A stretch of DNA of 16,796 nucleotides, taken from NCBI GenBank assembly GCA_038133505.1, contig JAYPTI010000065.1:1-16796 (forward strand), read 5' to 3'. Below the pieces are notes generated by a model that had not been told where the DNA came from, ran no database searches, and saw only the letters and a list, made by a program, of their open reading frames with translations. The stretch comes from JAYQUR01 sp038133505 (GTDB lineage: Bacteria; Pseudomonadota; Alphaproteobacteria; MPNO01; UBA830). The position numbers and the translations under genes are program-made. Shown one piece after another: positions 6,387-13,573 of this stretch (position 1 is its first letter; each line of letters opens with the position of its first letter).

Positions 6387-7921
6387 CGTCCGTCGCATCC
6401 GCTGCGGGGGGCGACGAGTCGCTCAACCGCAAGATGATCACGGCATCGGTGATGATGGCGACGACCGTCGTCATCATCGACATGACGATCGCGACCATCG
6501 CGCTGCCGCACATGCAGGGCGGTCTGAGCGCGAGCCAGGACCAGATTTCCTGGGTGATGACGACCTACTTCATGATGCAGGCGATCACCATGACGGCGAC
6601 CGGCTGGCTTGCCGGGCGCGTCGGCCGCAAGCGCCTGTATATCGTCTCCCTCGTCGGGTTCGCCGTCTGCTCGGTCCTGTCCGGCAATGCGACGTCGATC
6701 AATGAGATACTCGTCTTCCGAGCGCTGCAGGGCATGTTTTCCGCGCCCGTGGTGCCGATCAGCCAGGCGCTGATGCTCGACAATTATCCGCGCGAGCGTC
6801 ACGGCCAGGCGATGTCGATCTGGGGCACCGGCGTGATGTTCGCGCCGGTCATGGGCCCCGTTATCGGCGGCTGGCTGACCGACGAGTACAGCTGGCGCTG
6901 GGTGTTCTACGTCTCGATGCCGTTTTCGGCGCTGGGCATCGCCGGGGCATTGCTGTTCATCAAGGAGACGCCGCTGAACCTGCAGCGGAAATTCGACGTG
7001 TTCGGCTTCGCGGCGCTGGCGCTCGGGCTCGGCGGTATCCAGTTCCTGCTCGACCGCGGCGAGATCGAGGGCTGGTTCGATTCCGGCACGATCGTGATCA
7101 CGGCGGCGGTGGTGGTGCTGGCGTTCTACGTCTTCATCGTTCACAGCGCGACGACGGAGAACCCGTTCATCAGCCGCGGAATCCTGAGCGACCGCAACTT
7201 CTCGCTCGGTCTCGTGTTCATGTTCCTGCTCGGGTTTCTCGTACTCTCCATGAACGTGATGATGCCGCTGTTTCTCCAGAACCTGCGCGGCTACCCGATC
7301 CTCACCGCCGCGATGGTGATGATGCCGCGCGGTCTCGGCTCGCTGTTCGGGCTCGTCCTGGCGGGGCGTCTCAGCGGCAAGATGGATCCGCGCATACAGA
7401 TCGCCATCGGTTTCGCCTCGACCGCCTATTCGGCCCACCTGTTCTCCACCTTCACGACCGACGTCGGCATCTGGGCGTTCATCATCGCCGCGTTCTTCAA
7501 CGGCATCGGCATCGGCATGATCTTCGTGCCGCTCACCGCGGTATCGTTCTGGACGCTGGCGCCCAGCCTCCGGACCGAGGCGTCGACGCTGACCAGCCTC
7601 TTGCGCAACTACGGCAGCGGGATCGGCGTGTCGGTCGTCGTCAGCGTGCTCTCGCGCACGCAGTCCAACGCGCACGCTTTCCTCGCCGAATGCGCGAACC
7701 CGTACAACGAGTCGATGCACGCGCCGTGGCTCCCGCCGCAATGGGACATATTCAGCGTCTCGGGGCTGCGCATGCTCGATGGGGAGATCATGCGCCAGGC
7801 GCTGGCGCTCGGATTCCTCAACGCCTTCATCCTGATAATGATCGGCGCGAGCATCTGCGTGCCCGCGGTTTTCCTGCTGACGCGCGGCAAGGTCGAGGAA
7901 GCGGCGCGGGCCGCGGAGTAG
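6383..7921 (+). CDS. emrB: EmrB-type DHA2 family multidrug efflux MFS transporter
   Basis: A 512-residue proton-driven inner-membrane exporter of the 14-helix DHA2 group. Helix 1 carries the family D1 motif (IIDMTIATIALP, residues 31-42, Asp33). Motif A is GWLAGRVGRKRLY (74-86). Motif C, specific to antiporters, is at about 149-164 (TGVMFAPVMGPVIGGW). About fourteen hydrophobic segments follow in sequence, with a polar loop near 430-460 (ECANPYNESMH). It starts in the ATGA overlap with emrA, so the two are translationally coupled and should form an EmrAB tripartite pump with a TolC-like partner encoded elsewhere. Sitting behind the MarR gene, it probably expels the inducing compound or a toxic intermediate of the divergent dioxygenase pathway. 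Confidence 0.94.
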   Translation: MTSVASAAGGDESLNRKMITASVMMATTVVIIDMTIATIALPHMQGGLSASQDQISWVMTTYFMMQAITMTATGWLAGRVGRKRLYIVSLVGFAVCSVLSGNATSINEILVFRALQGMFSAPVVPISQALMLDNYPRERHGQAMSIWGTGVMFAPVMGPVIGGWLTDEYSWRWVFYVSMPFSALGIAGALLFIKETPLNLQRKFDVFGFAALALGLGGIQFLLDRGEIEGWFDSGTIVITAAVVVLAFYVFIVHSATTENPFISRGILSDRNFSLGLVFMFLLGFLVLSMNVMMPLFLQNLRGYPILTAAMVMMPRGLGSLFGLVLAGRLSGKMDPRIQIAIGFASTAYSAHLFSTFTTDVGIWAFIIAAFFNGIGIGMIFVPLTAVSFWTLAPSLRTEASTLTSLLRNYGSGIGVSVVVSVLSRTQSNAHAFLAECANPYNESMHAPWLPPQWDIFSVSGLRMLDGEIMRQALALGFLNAFILIMIGASICVPAVFLLTRGKVEEAARAAE

Positions 7922-7985
7922 AAAGCGCGTTCCCGATCGGGGACAACCGCGTGACAGCGGACGCAAACCCCGCTATCTCCCCGCC

Positions 7986-8744
7986 ATGGCTCTGCAGAAC
8001 AAGGCGCGGCTGCGCAACACGCTCAAGAAATTCGACCGCATCCCGTCGGACCGTTCGGATCCGCACGATGCGCATACCGGCGCGCAGGAGGCGCTCGACT
8101 TCCTTGCCATGATGGCGGGGCGAAAGCCGGTGATGCTGCTGGGGCGGGGCTACAACGATCCGGTCTGGATCAAGGGCGTGCTGCAGATCGCGTCCGAGGC
8201 CCGGCTGCACGTCATCGAAGGACCGTACTGGGACGCGAGCGCCGATGCGGGCGCGGGCGCCGACCTTCCCGACTGGTATCTCGACCATACGCGCCAGGCC
8301 TTCGCCGAGCATCGCGCCTGGTACGTCTGCCGCGCGCACGCGACAGCAGACGAGGTCGCCAGAATTTGCGAAACGGCGGCGGTGACCGTCGAAGAGGAGG
8401 CGCGTCTGCTGGACTATCCGGCCTGCTGCGTGAAAGCGCATTACGAAAAGGCGGCGGCGTATCAGCGCGTGTGGCTCGACCTGCTGCGCCGCAAGGCGGA
8501 CGGCGACGAGGCGAAGGCGGCGGCGTTGCTGTCATCGAACGAGCCGCTGGAGCCCGAGACCGACGACGACCGCAAGCGCCTCCGGGCGGCCATGCGCACC
8601 GTGCCGGTGCCGTTCACCAGCATCAATGCGTGCGATGCGTGCATCGACGGCGGTCCGAACGCGCCGGCGAACCTGAAATCGATCGAGATGCGGGAGTTCG
8701 CCGCCCAACTCGACAAGGGGCTGCTGGCGGCGCTGCAGAGCTGA
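7986..8744 (+). CDS. Uncharacterised protein with CC and CxxC cysteine pairs
   Basis: I do not recognise a named family with certainty. The 252-residue soluble product begins with a basic helix. It holds a Rossmann-like stretch around KPVMLLGRGYNDPVW (47-61) and ARLHVIEGPYWD (72-83), then a conserved-looking LLDYPACCVKAHYE block (141-154, Cys147 and Cys148), a charged linker, and SINACDACIDGGPN (212-225, Cys216 and Cys219). The YPxCCV motif recalls DUF483-type proteins, in which a cysteine pair and a later CxxC could bind a metal or cluster; this assignment is tentative. The gene starts 64 bases after emrB without a visible ribosome binding site and converges with the methyltransferase gene. 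It may be co-transcribed with the pump or independent. The start is uncertain. Confidence 0.7.
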   Translation: MALQNKARLRNTLKKFDRIPSDRSDPHDAHTGAQEALDFLAMMAGRKPVMLLGRGYNDPVWIKGVLQIASEARLHVIEGPYWDASADAGAGADLPDWYLDHTRQAFAEHRAWYVCRAHATADEVARICETAAVTVEEEARLLDYPACCVKAHYEKAAAYQRVWLDLLRRKADGDEAKAAALLSSNEPLEPETDDDRKRLRAAMRTVPVPFTSINACDACIDGGPNAPANLKSIEMREFAAQLDKGLLAALQS

Positions 8745-8745
8745 A

Positions 8746-8763
8746 GCGGCGTTGGATCGCCGC
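8746..8763. terminator. Hairpin between convergent genes (weak terminator candidate)
   Basis: GCGGCG (8746-8751) and CGCCGC (8758-8763) form a six-pair stem with a six-base loop, right after the stop of the cysteine-containing protein and in the 62-base gap between convergent genes. No T-run follows on either strand, so its role in termination is doubtful. Confidence 0.3.
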
Positions 8764-8806
8764 CTTCCGCGGCAGCGCCGCGCAATCGGGCCTTCCGGCC
8801 GGCACG

Positions 8807-9514
8807 CTAGAACTTCGCGAAGAAATTCCAGTCCCGGGCGGCAGGGGCGTCGTCAATATCGACCGATTTCCGGATACGGGTAAACGGCATGTGCCGGGTG
8901 CCGCTGATCATCGCCAGATAAAGCCGAAATCCCGCATTCGACTGCGCCGGCAAGGCCGGCAGGGCCGTGAAACCGTAGTGGGTTTTCAGCAGTCTCACGA
9001 CCTTGCGGACGGACGGCATATGATGGTCGTCGAAAAACAGCACGCCCCCGGTGCGCAACAGGCGCGCCGCGTAGTAGGCGTCGACCGCCAGCGCATCGAA
9101 CGTCTTCCATCCGTCGACGAAAATGAAATCGAAGGTTCGTCCGTCGGCCAGCATCTGCGGAAGCGCATCGTGGCTCAGCGCCTCGATGACGTCGTGACGC
9201 GCCTGCGCGGCATCGAACGAGGCGACGGTGTCGAAGCCCCGAATTCCGTCCGGTCGAGGTTCGATCGAAACGACGGTTCCGCCGTTTTCACGCAGCGCGT
9301 GCAGCATGTAGAGCGCGGTGCTGCCGGTGTGGAACCCGATCTCGAGACACGAGGTCGCCCCGATATCCTTGAGGGTCTCGAAGACGAGATCGTCTTCCCA
9401 TGGCGGACAGACGGGAAGCCCCCCTTCCGCGCGCAGGGGCTGCAATGCCTCGCGGACGACCCCCGTATCGGTTCGCGGCCGATATTCGAGGAGCCGTTTT
9501 ACGAGCTGCTTCAA
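8807..9514 (-). CDS. Class I SAM-dependent methyltransferase (Methyltransf_24-like)
   Basis: A 235-residue protein with a Rossmann methyltransferase core. Motif I is CLEIGFHTGSTALYM (56-70). The acidic end of strand 2 is SIEPRPD (83-89). FIFVDGWKTFDA (130-141) corresponds to the VDGxHxY block of the Methyltransf_24/O-methyltransferase group, and FFDDHHMPSVRKV (160-172) supplies acidic and His residues that could bind a metal. Such enzymes methylate hydroxyls of small molecules or sugars; the substrate is unknown. The likely start is TTG at 9514, because no in-frame ATG occurs before residue 70 and motif I must be kept; the ribosome binding site is poor. It starts 21 bases after the stop of the aldolase-family gene, so it is probably the last gene of that unit. 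Confidence 0.82.
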   Translation of the reverse strand: MKQLVKRLLEYRPRTDTGVVREALQPLRAEGGLPVCPPWEDDLVFETLKDIGATSCLEIGFHTGSTALYMLHALRENGGTVVSIEPRPDGIRGFDTVASFDAAQARHDVIEALSHDALPQMLADGRTFDFIFVDGWKTFDALAVDAYYAARLLRTGGVLFFDDHHMPSVRKVVRLLKTHYGFTALPALPAQSNAGFRLYLAMISGTRHMPFTRIRKSVDIDDAPAARDWNFFAKF

Positions 9515-9535
9515 CGTGTCACGGACGGCTGAAGG

Positions 9536-10462
9536 TTACGCCGCCTTCTTCATCTTCCCGTTGCCGAGCAGACCCGCGCGCTTGAGGACGCCGTCGAGGC
9601 GCTTCTCCAGTTCCTTGGTGGCGGGCACCATCGGCAGGCGGTGCTCGTTCTTGGGCATGATGCCGAGCTTCTTCATCATGTATTTCATGGCGATCGGGTT
9701 GGTGTCGTAGAACACCGCCTGGTTGATCTCGAACAGCTCGTAATGGAGCTTCTGCGCCTTTTTGAGATTGCCGGCCCAGACCGCCTCGCACATGCGGGCG
9801 AGCTTCTTCGGCTGAAGGTTGCCGACGGCGTTCATCAGGCCGCACGCGCCGACCGCCATCATAGGATAGCTGAGGTCCTCGAGCCCGACGAAGATGCGGA
9901 AATCCATGCCGAAGTGATCGAGACATTCGGAGGCGAAGCCGAGATCGTCGACCGCGTGCTTCATGCCGACGAAGTTGGGGCAGGCGTCGGAAATCTGCTG
10001 CAGCGTATCGAGCGTCACAGAAACCGCCGCGCGGCCGGGGATGTGATAGATCATCCACGGCAGCTTGGTCTGCTTGCCGAGCACCTTGTAGTACTCGACG
10101 AGGCCGCGCTGCGGCGGGCGCGTGTAGTAAGGCGTGACGATCAGCAGCGCGTCGGCGCCGGCCTTCTCGGCGTGCGCCGTCAGCGCCTGCGTCTCCTGCA
10201 GGTTCTGCGAGCCGGTCGCTGCGACGATCGGCAGCTTGCCGGCCGCGGCTTCGATCGCGACGTCGACGATGCGGTTGCGCTCCTCGACCGTCAGCGAGGC
10301 CGGTTCGGACGTCGTGCCGTTCACGAGGATGCCGTGCGAGCTGTTCTTGACCTGGAACTCGACCAGCCCCGCATAGGCGTCGTAGTCGACCGCGTTGTTC
10401 TTGAACGGGGTGATCAGCGGCGGGATCGAGCCTTTGAGGAAATCCTTGGGCAGTTTCATCAT
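9536..10462 (-). CDS. Dihydrodipicolinate synthase/N-acetylneuraminate lyase family protein
   Basis: A 308-residue class I aldolase-type TIM barrel. The Schiff-base lysine is Lys168 in FVGMKHAVDD, the catalytic Tyr139 is in YHIPGR, and YYTRPP (112-117) is the conserved strand-4 block. The pyruvate-binding loop reads GTTSEP (49-54) where lysine-biosynthesis enzymes have GTTGE, and YHIPGR replaces the usual YNxPxR. A catabolic lyase or hydratase-aldolase is therefore more likely than DapA. The frame extends to 10528, but GGAGG (10474-10470) lies 7 bases before the ATG at 10462, which I take as the start. Relatives such as trans-o-hydroxybenzylidenepyruvate hydratase-aldolase split pyruvate from ring-cleavage products, and this fits a neighbouring cupin dioxygenase and UbiD decarboxylase. 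The substrate is not proven. Confidence 0.85.
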   Translation of the reverse strand: MMKLPKDFLKGSIPPLITPFKNNAVDYDAYAGLVEFQVKNSSHGILVNGTTSEPASLTVEERNRIVDVAIEAAAGKLPIVAATGSQNLQETQALTAHAEKAGADALLIVTPYYTRPPQRGLVEYYKVLGKQTKLPWMIYHIPGRAAVSVTLDTLQQISDACPNFVGMKHAVDDLGFASECLDHFGMDFRIFVGLEDLSYPMMAVGACGLMNAVGNLQPKKLARMCEAVWAGNLKKAQKLHYELFEINQAVFYDTNPIAMKYMMKKLGIMPKNEHRLPMVPATKELEKRLDGVLKRAGLLGNGKMKKAA

Positions 10463-10521
10463 GGCGGGGCCTCCAGGGTGCGTGTTTTCAGGCGTTGCGC
10501 ACGCTTTTTTTCCCACAAAAA

Positions 10522-10617
10522 GCGTCATCCCCGGGCTTGACCCGAGGATCCACGGAACGTTCCAGTCTGCTTTCTTTTCCCGCCCATGGACCCTCGGGTC
10601 AAGCCCGAGGGTGACGC
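10522..10617. repeat. Imperfect inverted repeat, REP-like intergenic element
   Basis: Two 31-base arms (10522-10552 and 10587-10617) are inverted copies with 28 of 31 positions matching, separated by 34 bases. Each arm contains CGGGCTTGACCCG or its complement, itself a short dyad. Such GTCATCCC/CGGGCTTGACCC elements are abundant between genes in alphaproteobacteria. The transcript could fold into a long hairpin and act as a terminator or RNA-stability element behind the bicupin gene. The 174-base gap (10463-10636) holds nothing else I can identify except the start signals of the aldolase gene. Confidence 0.85.
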
Positions 10618-10636
10618 ATGGGCGGAACGGAGTCTC

Positions 10637-11785
10637 TTACTCGCCGGCTTCGCGCAGCGCCTCGGCGTTGGTCTCGAAGCCGGAGTTGGCGCCGAGGACC
10701 GACCACGGATGCTTCAGGTCTTCCTGCCACAGCAGGCTTTCCATGAAGATGTTCAGCGGCTGGTCCTGGATGGTCAGCTCGTAGACCGGCTCGTCGTAGG
10801 AGGCATGGTTGTGAATGCCCCAGCCCGGTGCCGACAGCATCAGGTCGCCGGCTTTCCACTCGTAGACCTTGCCCTCGACGGTCGACCGGCCGGTGCCGTG
10901 GAAGTAGTAGTTCATCGCGGACGAAACGTGCCGGTGCGGCTTGTCGACGATCTTCGGCGGACGCACGGTCATGGTCGCGAAGAAGTTCGGCGTCGTGCCG
11001 TTGAACCGCGTCGTCATGGGGTTGAACAGCAGGTACAGCCGGCGGCCGACATAGTCCTTGCCGAGCGCGGTAAGCTTGTCGAGTTCGCGCTTCACGTCCT
11101 GCCACGGCCAGTGAAGGGCCTTGGAGTCGACGGCTTCCGGGTTGATCAGCGTTTCGTACGGCATCAGCCAGGCGCCGTCGTCGGTGAGCTGGAAGGTCCC
11201 GTAAGGGCTCTTCCGGGTGCTGTCGGCCTCGGCGGCCTCGGCGCGTGCCTTTTCTTCCGCCACCTTTTTCCGCTCGGATTCAACCAGTTCCATCATCGGC
11301 GGCGGCGTTTCGTCGACGATGTGGACGTTCATCTTTTCCAGCAGGGCGGCATTCGAATAGCTCAGCCGGACGTGCAGGTCCTTCGAGTCGTTGACGTGCC
11401 AGTAGGTAGACATCGACGGGAAGTTCCACACGTCGTACTGGTTGAACGCGATCTTCTTGCCGTTGACGATGGAGTGGCCGTCGCCGCGGATCGAGAAATT
11501 GACCTGCGTGGAGTTGTGGCGGATCGGCGCGGTCTGCTCGCCCGGCTTGAGGACTTCCAGCGTGACGCGCACGCCCGGGTTGAGGCCCGGCCCGACGCCC
11601 AGCTCCTTCCAGCGCGGATGGACGATCAGCGACTGCCGCCGTCCGTTCTCCGGCCGGGGCTGTTCGGCGAGGCGCTCGACTTCCTCGTCGATCTCTTCCT
11701 TGGAGATCATCAGCGGCTCCCACAGGTCGAGCTTTTCGGGATGCTTGTAGCCCGTGCGGTCGATGAATTTCGGATTGTCGCTCAT
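10637..11785 (-). CDS. Bicupin dioxygenase, gentisate 1,2-dioxygenase-like
   Basis: A 382-residue double-cupin protein of about gentisate dioxygenase length. The C-terminal cupin has the best metal site: His284 and His286 in KPHRHVSSA, then GDLMLSAPGWGIHNH with His325 and His327 (313-327). The N-terminal cupin (about 75-145) keeps RHNSTQ (His90) and YWH (His130) but not a full HxH motif, so it may be structural. A charged Ala/Glu/Arg linker (about 165-192) separates the two. Gentisate and salicylate dioxygenases open hydroxylated rings with Fe(II), and the HRHxxSA...GD..L.P.W..H pattern matches them, but in those enzymes the canonical site is in the N-terminal cupin, so the substrate may differ. 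GGAGGAGAAGG precedes the ATG. Its own promoter carries a 13-bp site shared with the MarR gene at 12989-13417. Confidence 0.85.
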   Translation of the reverse strand: MSDNPKFIDRTGYKHPEKLDLWEPLMISKEEIDEEVERLAEQPRPENGRRQSLIVHPRWKELGVGPGLNPGVRVTLEVLKPGEQTAPIRHNSTQVNFSIRGDGHSIVNGKKIAFNQYDVWNFPSMSTYWHVNDSKDLHVRLSYSNAALLEKMNVHIVDETPPPMMELVESERKKVAEEKARAEAAEADSTRKSPYGTFQLTDDGAWLMPYETLINPEAVDSKALHWPWQDVKRELDKLTALGKDYVGRRLYLLFNPMTTRFNGTTPNFFATMTVRPPKIVDKPHRHVSSAMNYYFHGTGRSTVEGKVYEWKAGDLMLSAPGWGIHNHASYDEPVYELTIQDQPLNIFMESLLWQEDLKHPWSVLGANSGFETNAEALREAGE

Positions 11786-11833
11786 AGCCTTCTCCTCCTG
11801 CGGCGGGCGCCTTTCGGCCCGCAGCGAATAATT

Positions 11834-11870
11834 CTTAGATATCTTAGTATTCGGCTGGAACGCCCGTCAA
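11834..11870 (-). promoter_or_regulatory. Promoter and probable MarR operator of the bicupin gene
   Basis: On the minus strand TTGACG (11870-11865) is followed after 18 bases by TAAGAT (11846-11841). The latter lies inside the near-palindrome TAAGATATCTAAG (11846-11834), which occurs identically before the second MarR gene. The -35 overlaps the stop of the upstream oxygenase gene. A GC-rich hairpin (11803-11822) lies in the leader just before the ribosome binding site. The regulator assignment is inferred from the shared site. Confidence 0.6.
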
Positions 11871-12964
11871 GCGCGGTTTCCGGGAAGCGCGCCCGCGACG
11901 GTGTTGCGCAGGTTTTCCTGCTGCATTCTGTAGCCTTCCTGATCGTACATGAAGGTGAAGACACCGAAACGGCGTCCGGAAGTGACCTCCGCCGCCTCGT
12001 GGAGGAGGGAGCAGGAAAAGATCACCGCGCCGCCCTTGTCCGGCGCATAGGCGGCATTGCCGTATTCCGGGAAGGTGAGCTGGCCGCCTTCGTATTCGCC
12101 GGTGTTCAGGTTGACCGTCATGGCGTAGCGGCGGAACTGGGTGCGTGTCGTCGTGTTGTCGCGATGACGCCTGAAGTAGCCGCCATCCGCCGAGTCGTAA
12201 CAGCCGATCCGGAACATTTCGCAGTGGGCGGGCACGAAACCGAAGGCCTTCTTCATTTCCGGGAGAACGCGGCGCTCCATCAGTTGGATAATCTCGTTCT
12301 GGAACGTCATGTCCTTGATCGGCACGTCCGCCCGACGCTTGAAGTCCTGGCGTTCGATATTGCTTTCGGCGTTGGACAGGGTCGCGACACCGTCCTTGAT
12401 CTTTTCGCCTTCCTGCCAGTACGAGATGATTCGCCGGCACATCGCGTCGTCGAACAGTTCCGGGACGATCAGGACCGGCGCGGTGTTGCGGAGCGTTATG
12501 GCGCTGGTCCGTCCGAAGATGTCGCGACAGGTCTTCAGCCCGGCTTCGAAGTCGGTTCCGGCGATGCGTTCCTTGAGCCGGAAATTCTCGTCGAAGACCA
12601 GAATGCCGCCGCCGCGGAGACCGAAAGCGTCCGGCAGGATGCCGTCCTTATCGACGAGACGTTCGATGCCGTCGCTCGCCGTCTCGTCGGGGGACGCGGG
12701 CTGCCGCTTCCTTGTGACGATGTAGATCGCGGCCCCGGTGCCTTCGATGTCGCGGCGCAACGCCGCCAGCCGTCCCACGTCGGGCTCGTCCGGGGCGTCT
12801 GCGACCCAGAGAAAAACCGGTATCCCCGAATGGAGCTGGTCCTTGCCGAAGTGGATCAGCTTTCCGTCGGAATTTTCCAGGGCAAGGCCGAACACCGGGT
12901 CGCCGGGTTCGATTCTGGGGCGCGGGTTCCCGGCTTTACCGGTATTTGAAGAACGTTTGCCCAT
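11867..12964 (-). CDS. Prolyl-4-hydroxylase-like 2OG-Fe(II) oxygenase with peroxiredoxin-like N-terminal domain
   Basis: A 365-residue two-domain protein. The C-terminal half (about 162-340) is a P4H-type dioxygenase: His267-x-Asp269 in FRRHRDNTT, distal His322 in SLLHEAAEV, and Arg331/Arg332 in SGRRF, the residues that bind Fe(II) and 2-oxoglutarate in this superfamily (many members use Lys). LNTGEYEGGQLTFPEYG (286-302) is the usual strand pair between the motifs. The N-terminal half (about 18-150) has thioredoxin/AhpC-like spacing (GDPVFGLALENSDG, HSGIPVFLWVADAPDEPD, LVDKDGILPDAFGL, GGILVFDENFRL), but where the peroxidatic Cys should be there is none, so it is probably a binding or structural domain. 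The gene starts 24 bases after the MarR stop without a clear ribosome binding site. Substrate unknown; protein hydroxylation and small-molecule oxidation are both possible. Confidence 0.85.
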   Translation of the reverse strand: MGKRSSNTGKAGNPRPRIEPGDPVFGLALENSDGKLIHFGKDQLHSGIPVFLWVADAPDEPDVGRLAALRRDIEGTGAAIYIVTRKRQPASPDETASDGIERLVDKDGILPDAFGLRGGGILVFDENFRLKERIAGTDFEAGLKTCRDIFGRTSAITLRNTAPVLIVPELFDDAMCRRIISYWQEGEKIKDGVATLSNAESNIERQDFKRRADVPIKDMTFQNEIIQLMERRVLPEMKKAFGFVPAHCEMFRIGCYDSADGGYFRRHRDNTTTRTQFRRYAMTVNLNTGEYEGGQLTFPEYGNAAYAPDKGGAVIFSCSLLHEAAEVTSGRRFGVFTFMYDQEGYRMQQENLRNTVAGALPGNRA

Positions 12965-12988
12965 CGCGCGGTATTTCTGCGGGAACGC

Positions 12989-13417
12989 CTATAGACCCGC
13001 GTCGACAAGGTTCGACCGGATCTTGCCGAGCAGCGCCCGAAGCTGTGCGAACTCGGGTTCCGACAGGCCGGCCGTCGCGATGTCGTTCACGTCGAGGGCG
13101 ATGGGCATCAGGTCGGCCTTCATTGCCCGGGCCTTGTCGGTCAGGAAGATGTTGATGGTGCGCCGGTCCTTCGGGTTGCGGACGCGTTCGATCATGCCGT
13201 TGCGGGCGAGCAGGCGCAGCGCGCTGACGGTCGTCGGCTCGGTGGTGCCTACCCGGCGGCTCAGCTCCCGCTGGCTGAGTCCTTCCTCCTCCCACAGCGC
13301 GCGCAGAAAGTACCATTGTCCCGGCGTGATCTGGTGCTCCTGCAGCCGGTTGCGCAGTGCCTTGGCGAACAGCAGGTGGGTGTCCCGGACGAGATAACCC
13401 GCACTCTCGTCGGGCAA
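12989..13417 (-). CDS. MarR family transcriptional regulator (bicupin/oxygenase unit)
   Basis: At least 142 residues: a winged-helix MarR protein with the recognition segment LSQRELSRRVGTTEPTTVSALRLLARNGMIERV (about 47-79) and the wing RNPKDRRTINIFLT (80-93), including the conserved DRR. It is only distantly similar to the other MarR protein in the window. There is no in-frame ATG at the front. TTG at 13417 has no ribosome binding site, while the frame stays open to a TAA near 13505. An ATT at 13465, preceded by GAGG five bases away, would add 16 residues, so the true start is open. It lies in line with the oxygenase gene (24-base gap). Its promoter contains the same 13-bp near-palindrome as the bicupin promoter, so it probably represses both itself and the bicupin until a ligand, perhaps an aromatic acid, binds. 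Confidence 0.85.
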   Translation of the reverse strand: MPDESAGYLVRDTHLLFAKALRNRLQEHQITPGQWYFLRALWEEEGLSQRELSRRVGTTEPTTVSALRLLARNGMIERVRNPKDRRTINIFLTDKARAMKADLMPIALDVNDIATAGLSEPEFAQLRALLGKIRSNLVDAGL

Positions 13418-13507
13418 CAGGTCGTCGCCGTCGGTGCGCGGTTCCTTAAGCTCGGTGCTGGAAATAACAGCCTCGCGAATTTCGTTCTGACAGAGGTCGC
13501 TAATTTA

Positions 13508-13543
13508 CTTAGATATCTTATTGCTTGATCGTCTATCGAACAA
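13508..13543 (-). promoter_or_regulatory. Promoter and probable autoregulatory operator of the second MarR gene
   Basis: TAAGATATCTAAG (13520-13508, minus strand) is identical over 13 bases to the site in the bicupin promoter. It contains a TAAGAT that can serve as -10, with a weak TTGTTC (13543-13538) 17 bases upstream. The gap 13418-13573 between MarR and the decarboxylase holds this site and the uncertain start region, and nothing else I can name. Confidence 0.55.
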
Positions 13544-13573
13544 CCGTGCGCGCGAACCGCAGAAGACGGCTCG

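Noticed and set aside
6134..7966. A 610-codon minus-strand frame across emrA and emrB
   Set aside because: Low-complexity His/Arg/Glu/Asp-rich translation antisense to well-supported membrane protein genes; a shadow of codon bias.
10463..10528. 22-residue N-terminal extension of the DHDPS-family protein
   Set aside because: It overlaps the inverted repeat and has no ribosome binding site; GGAGG is correctly spaced from the ATG at 10462.
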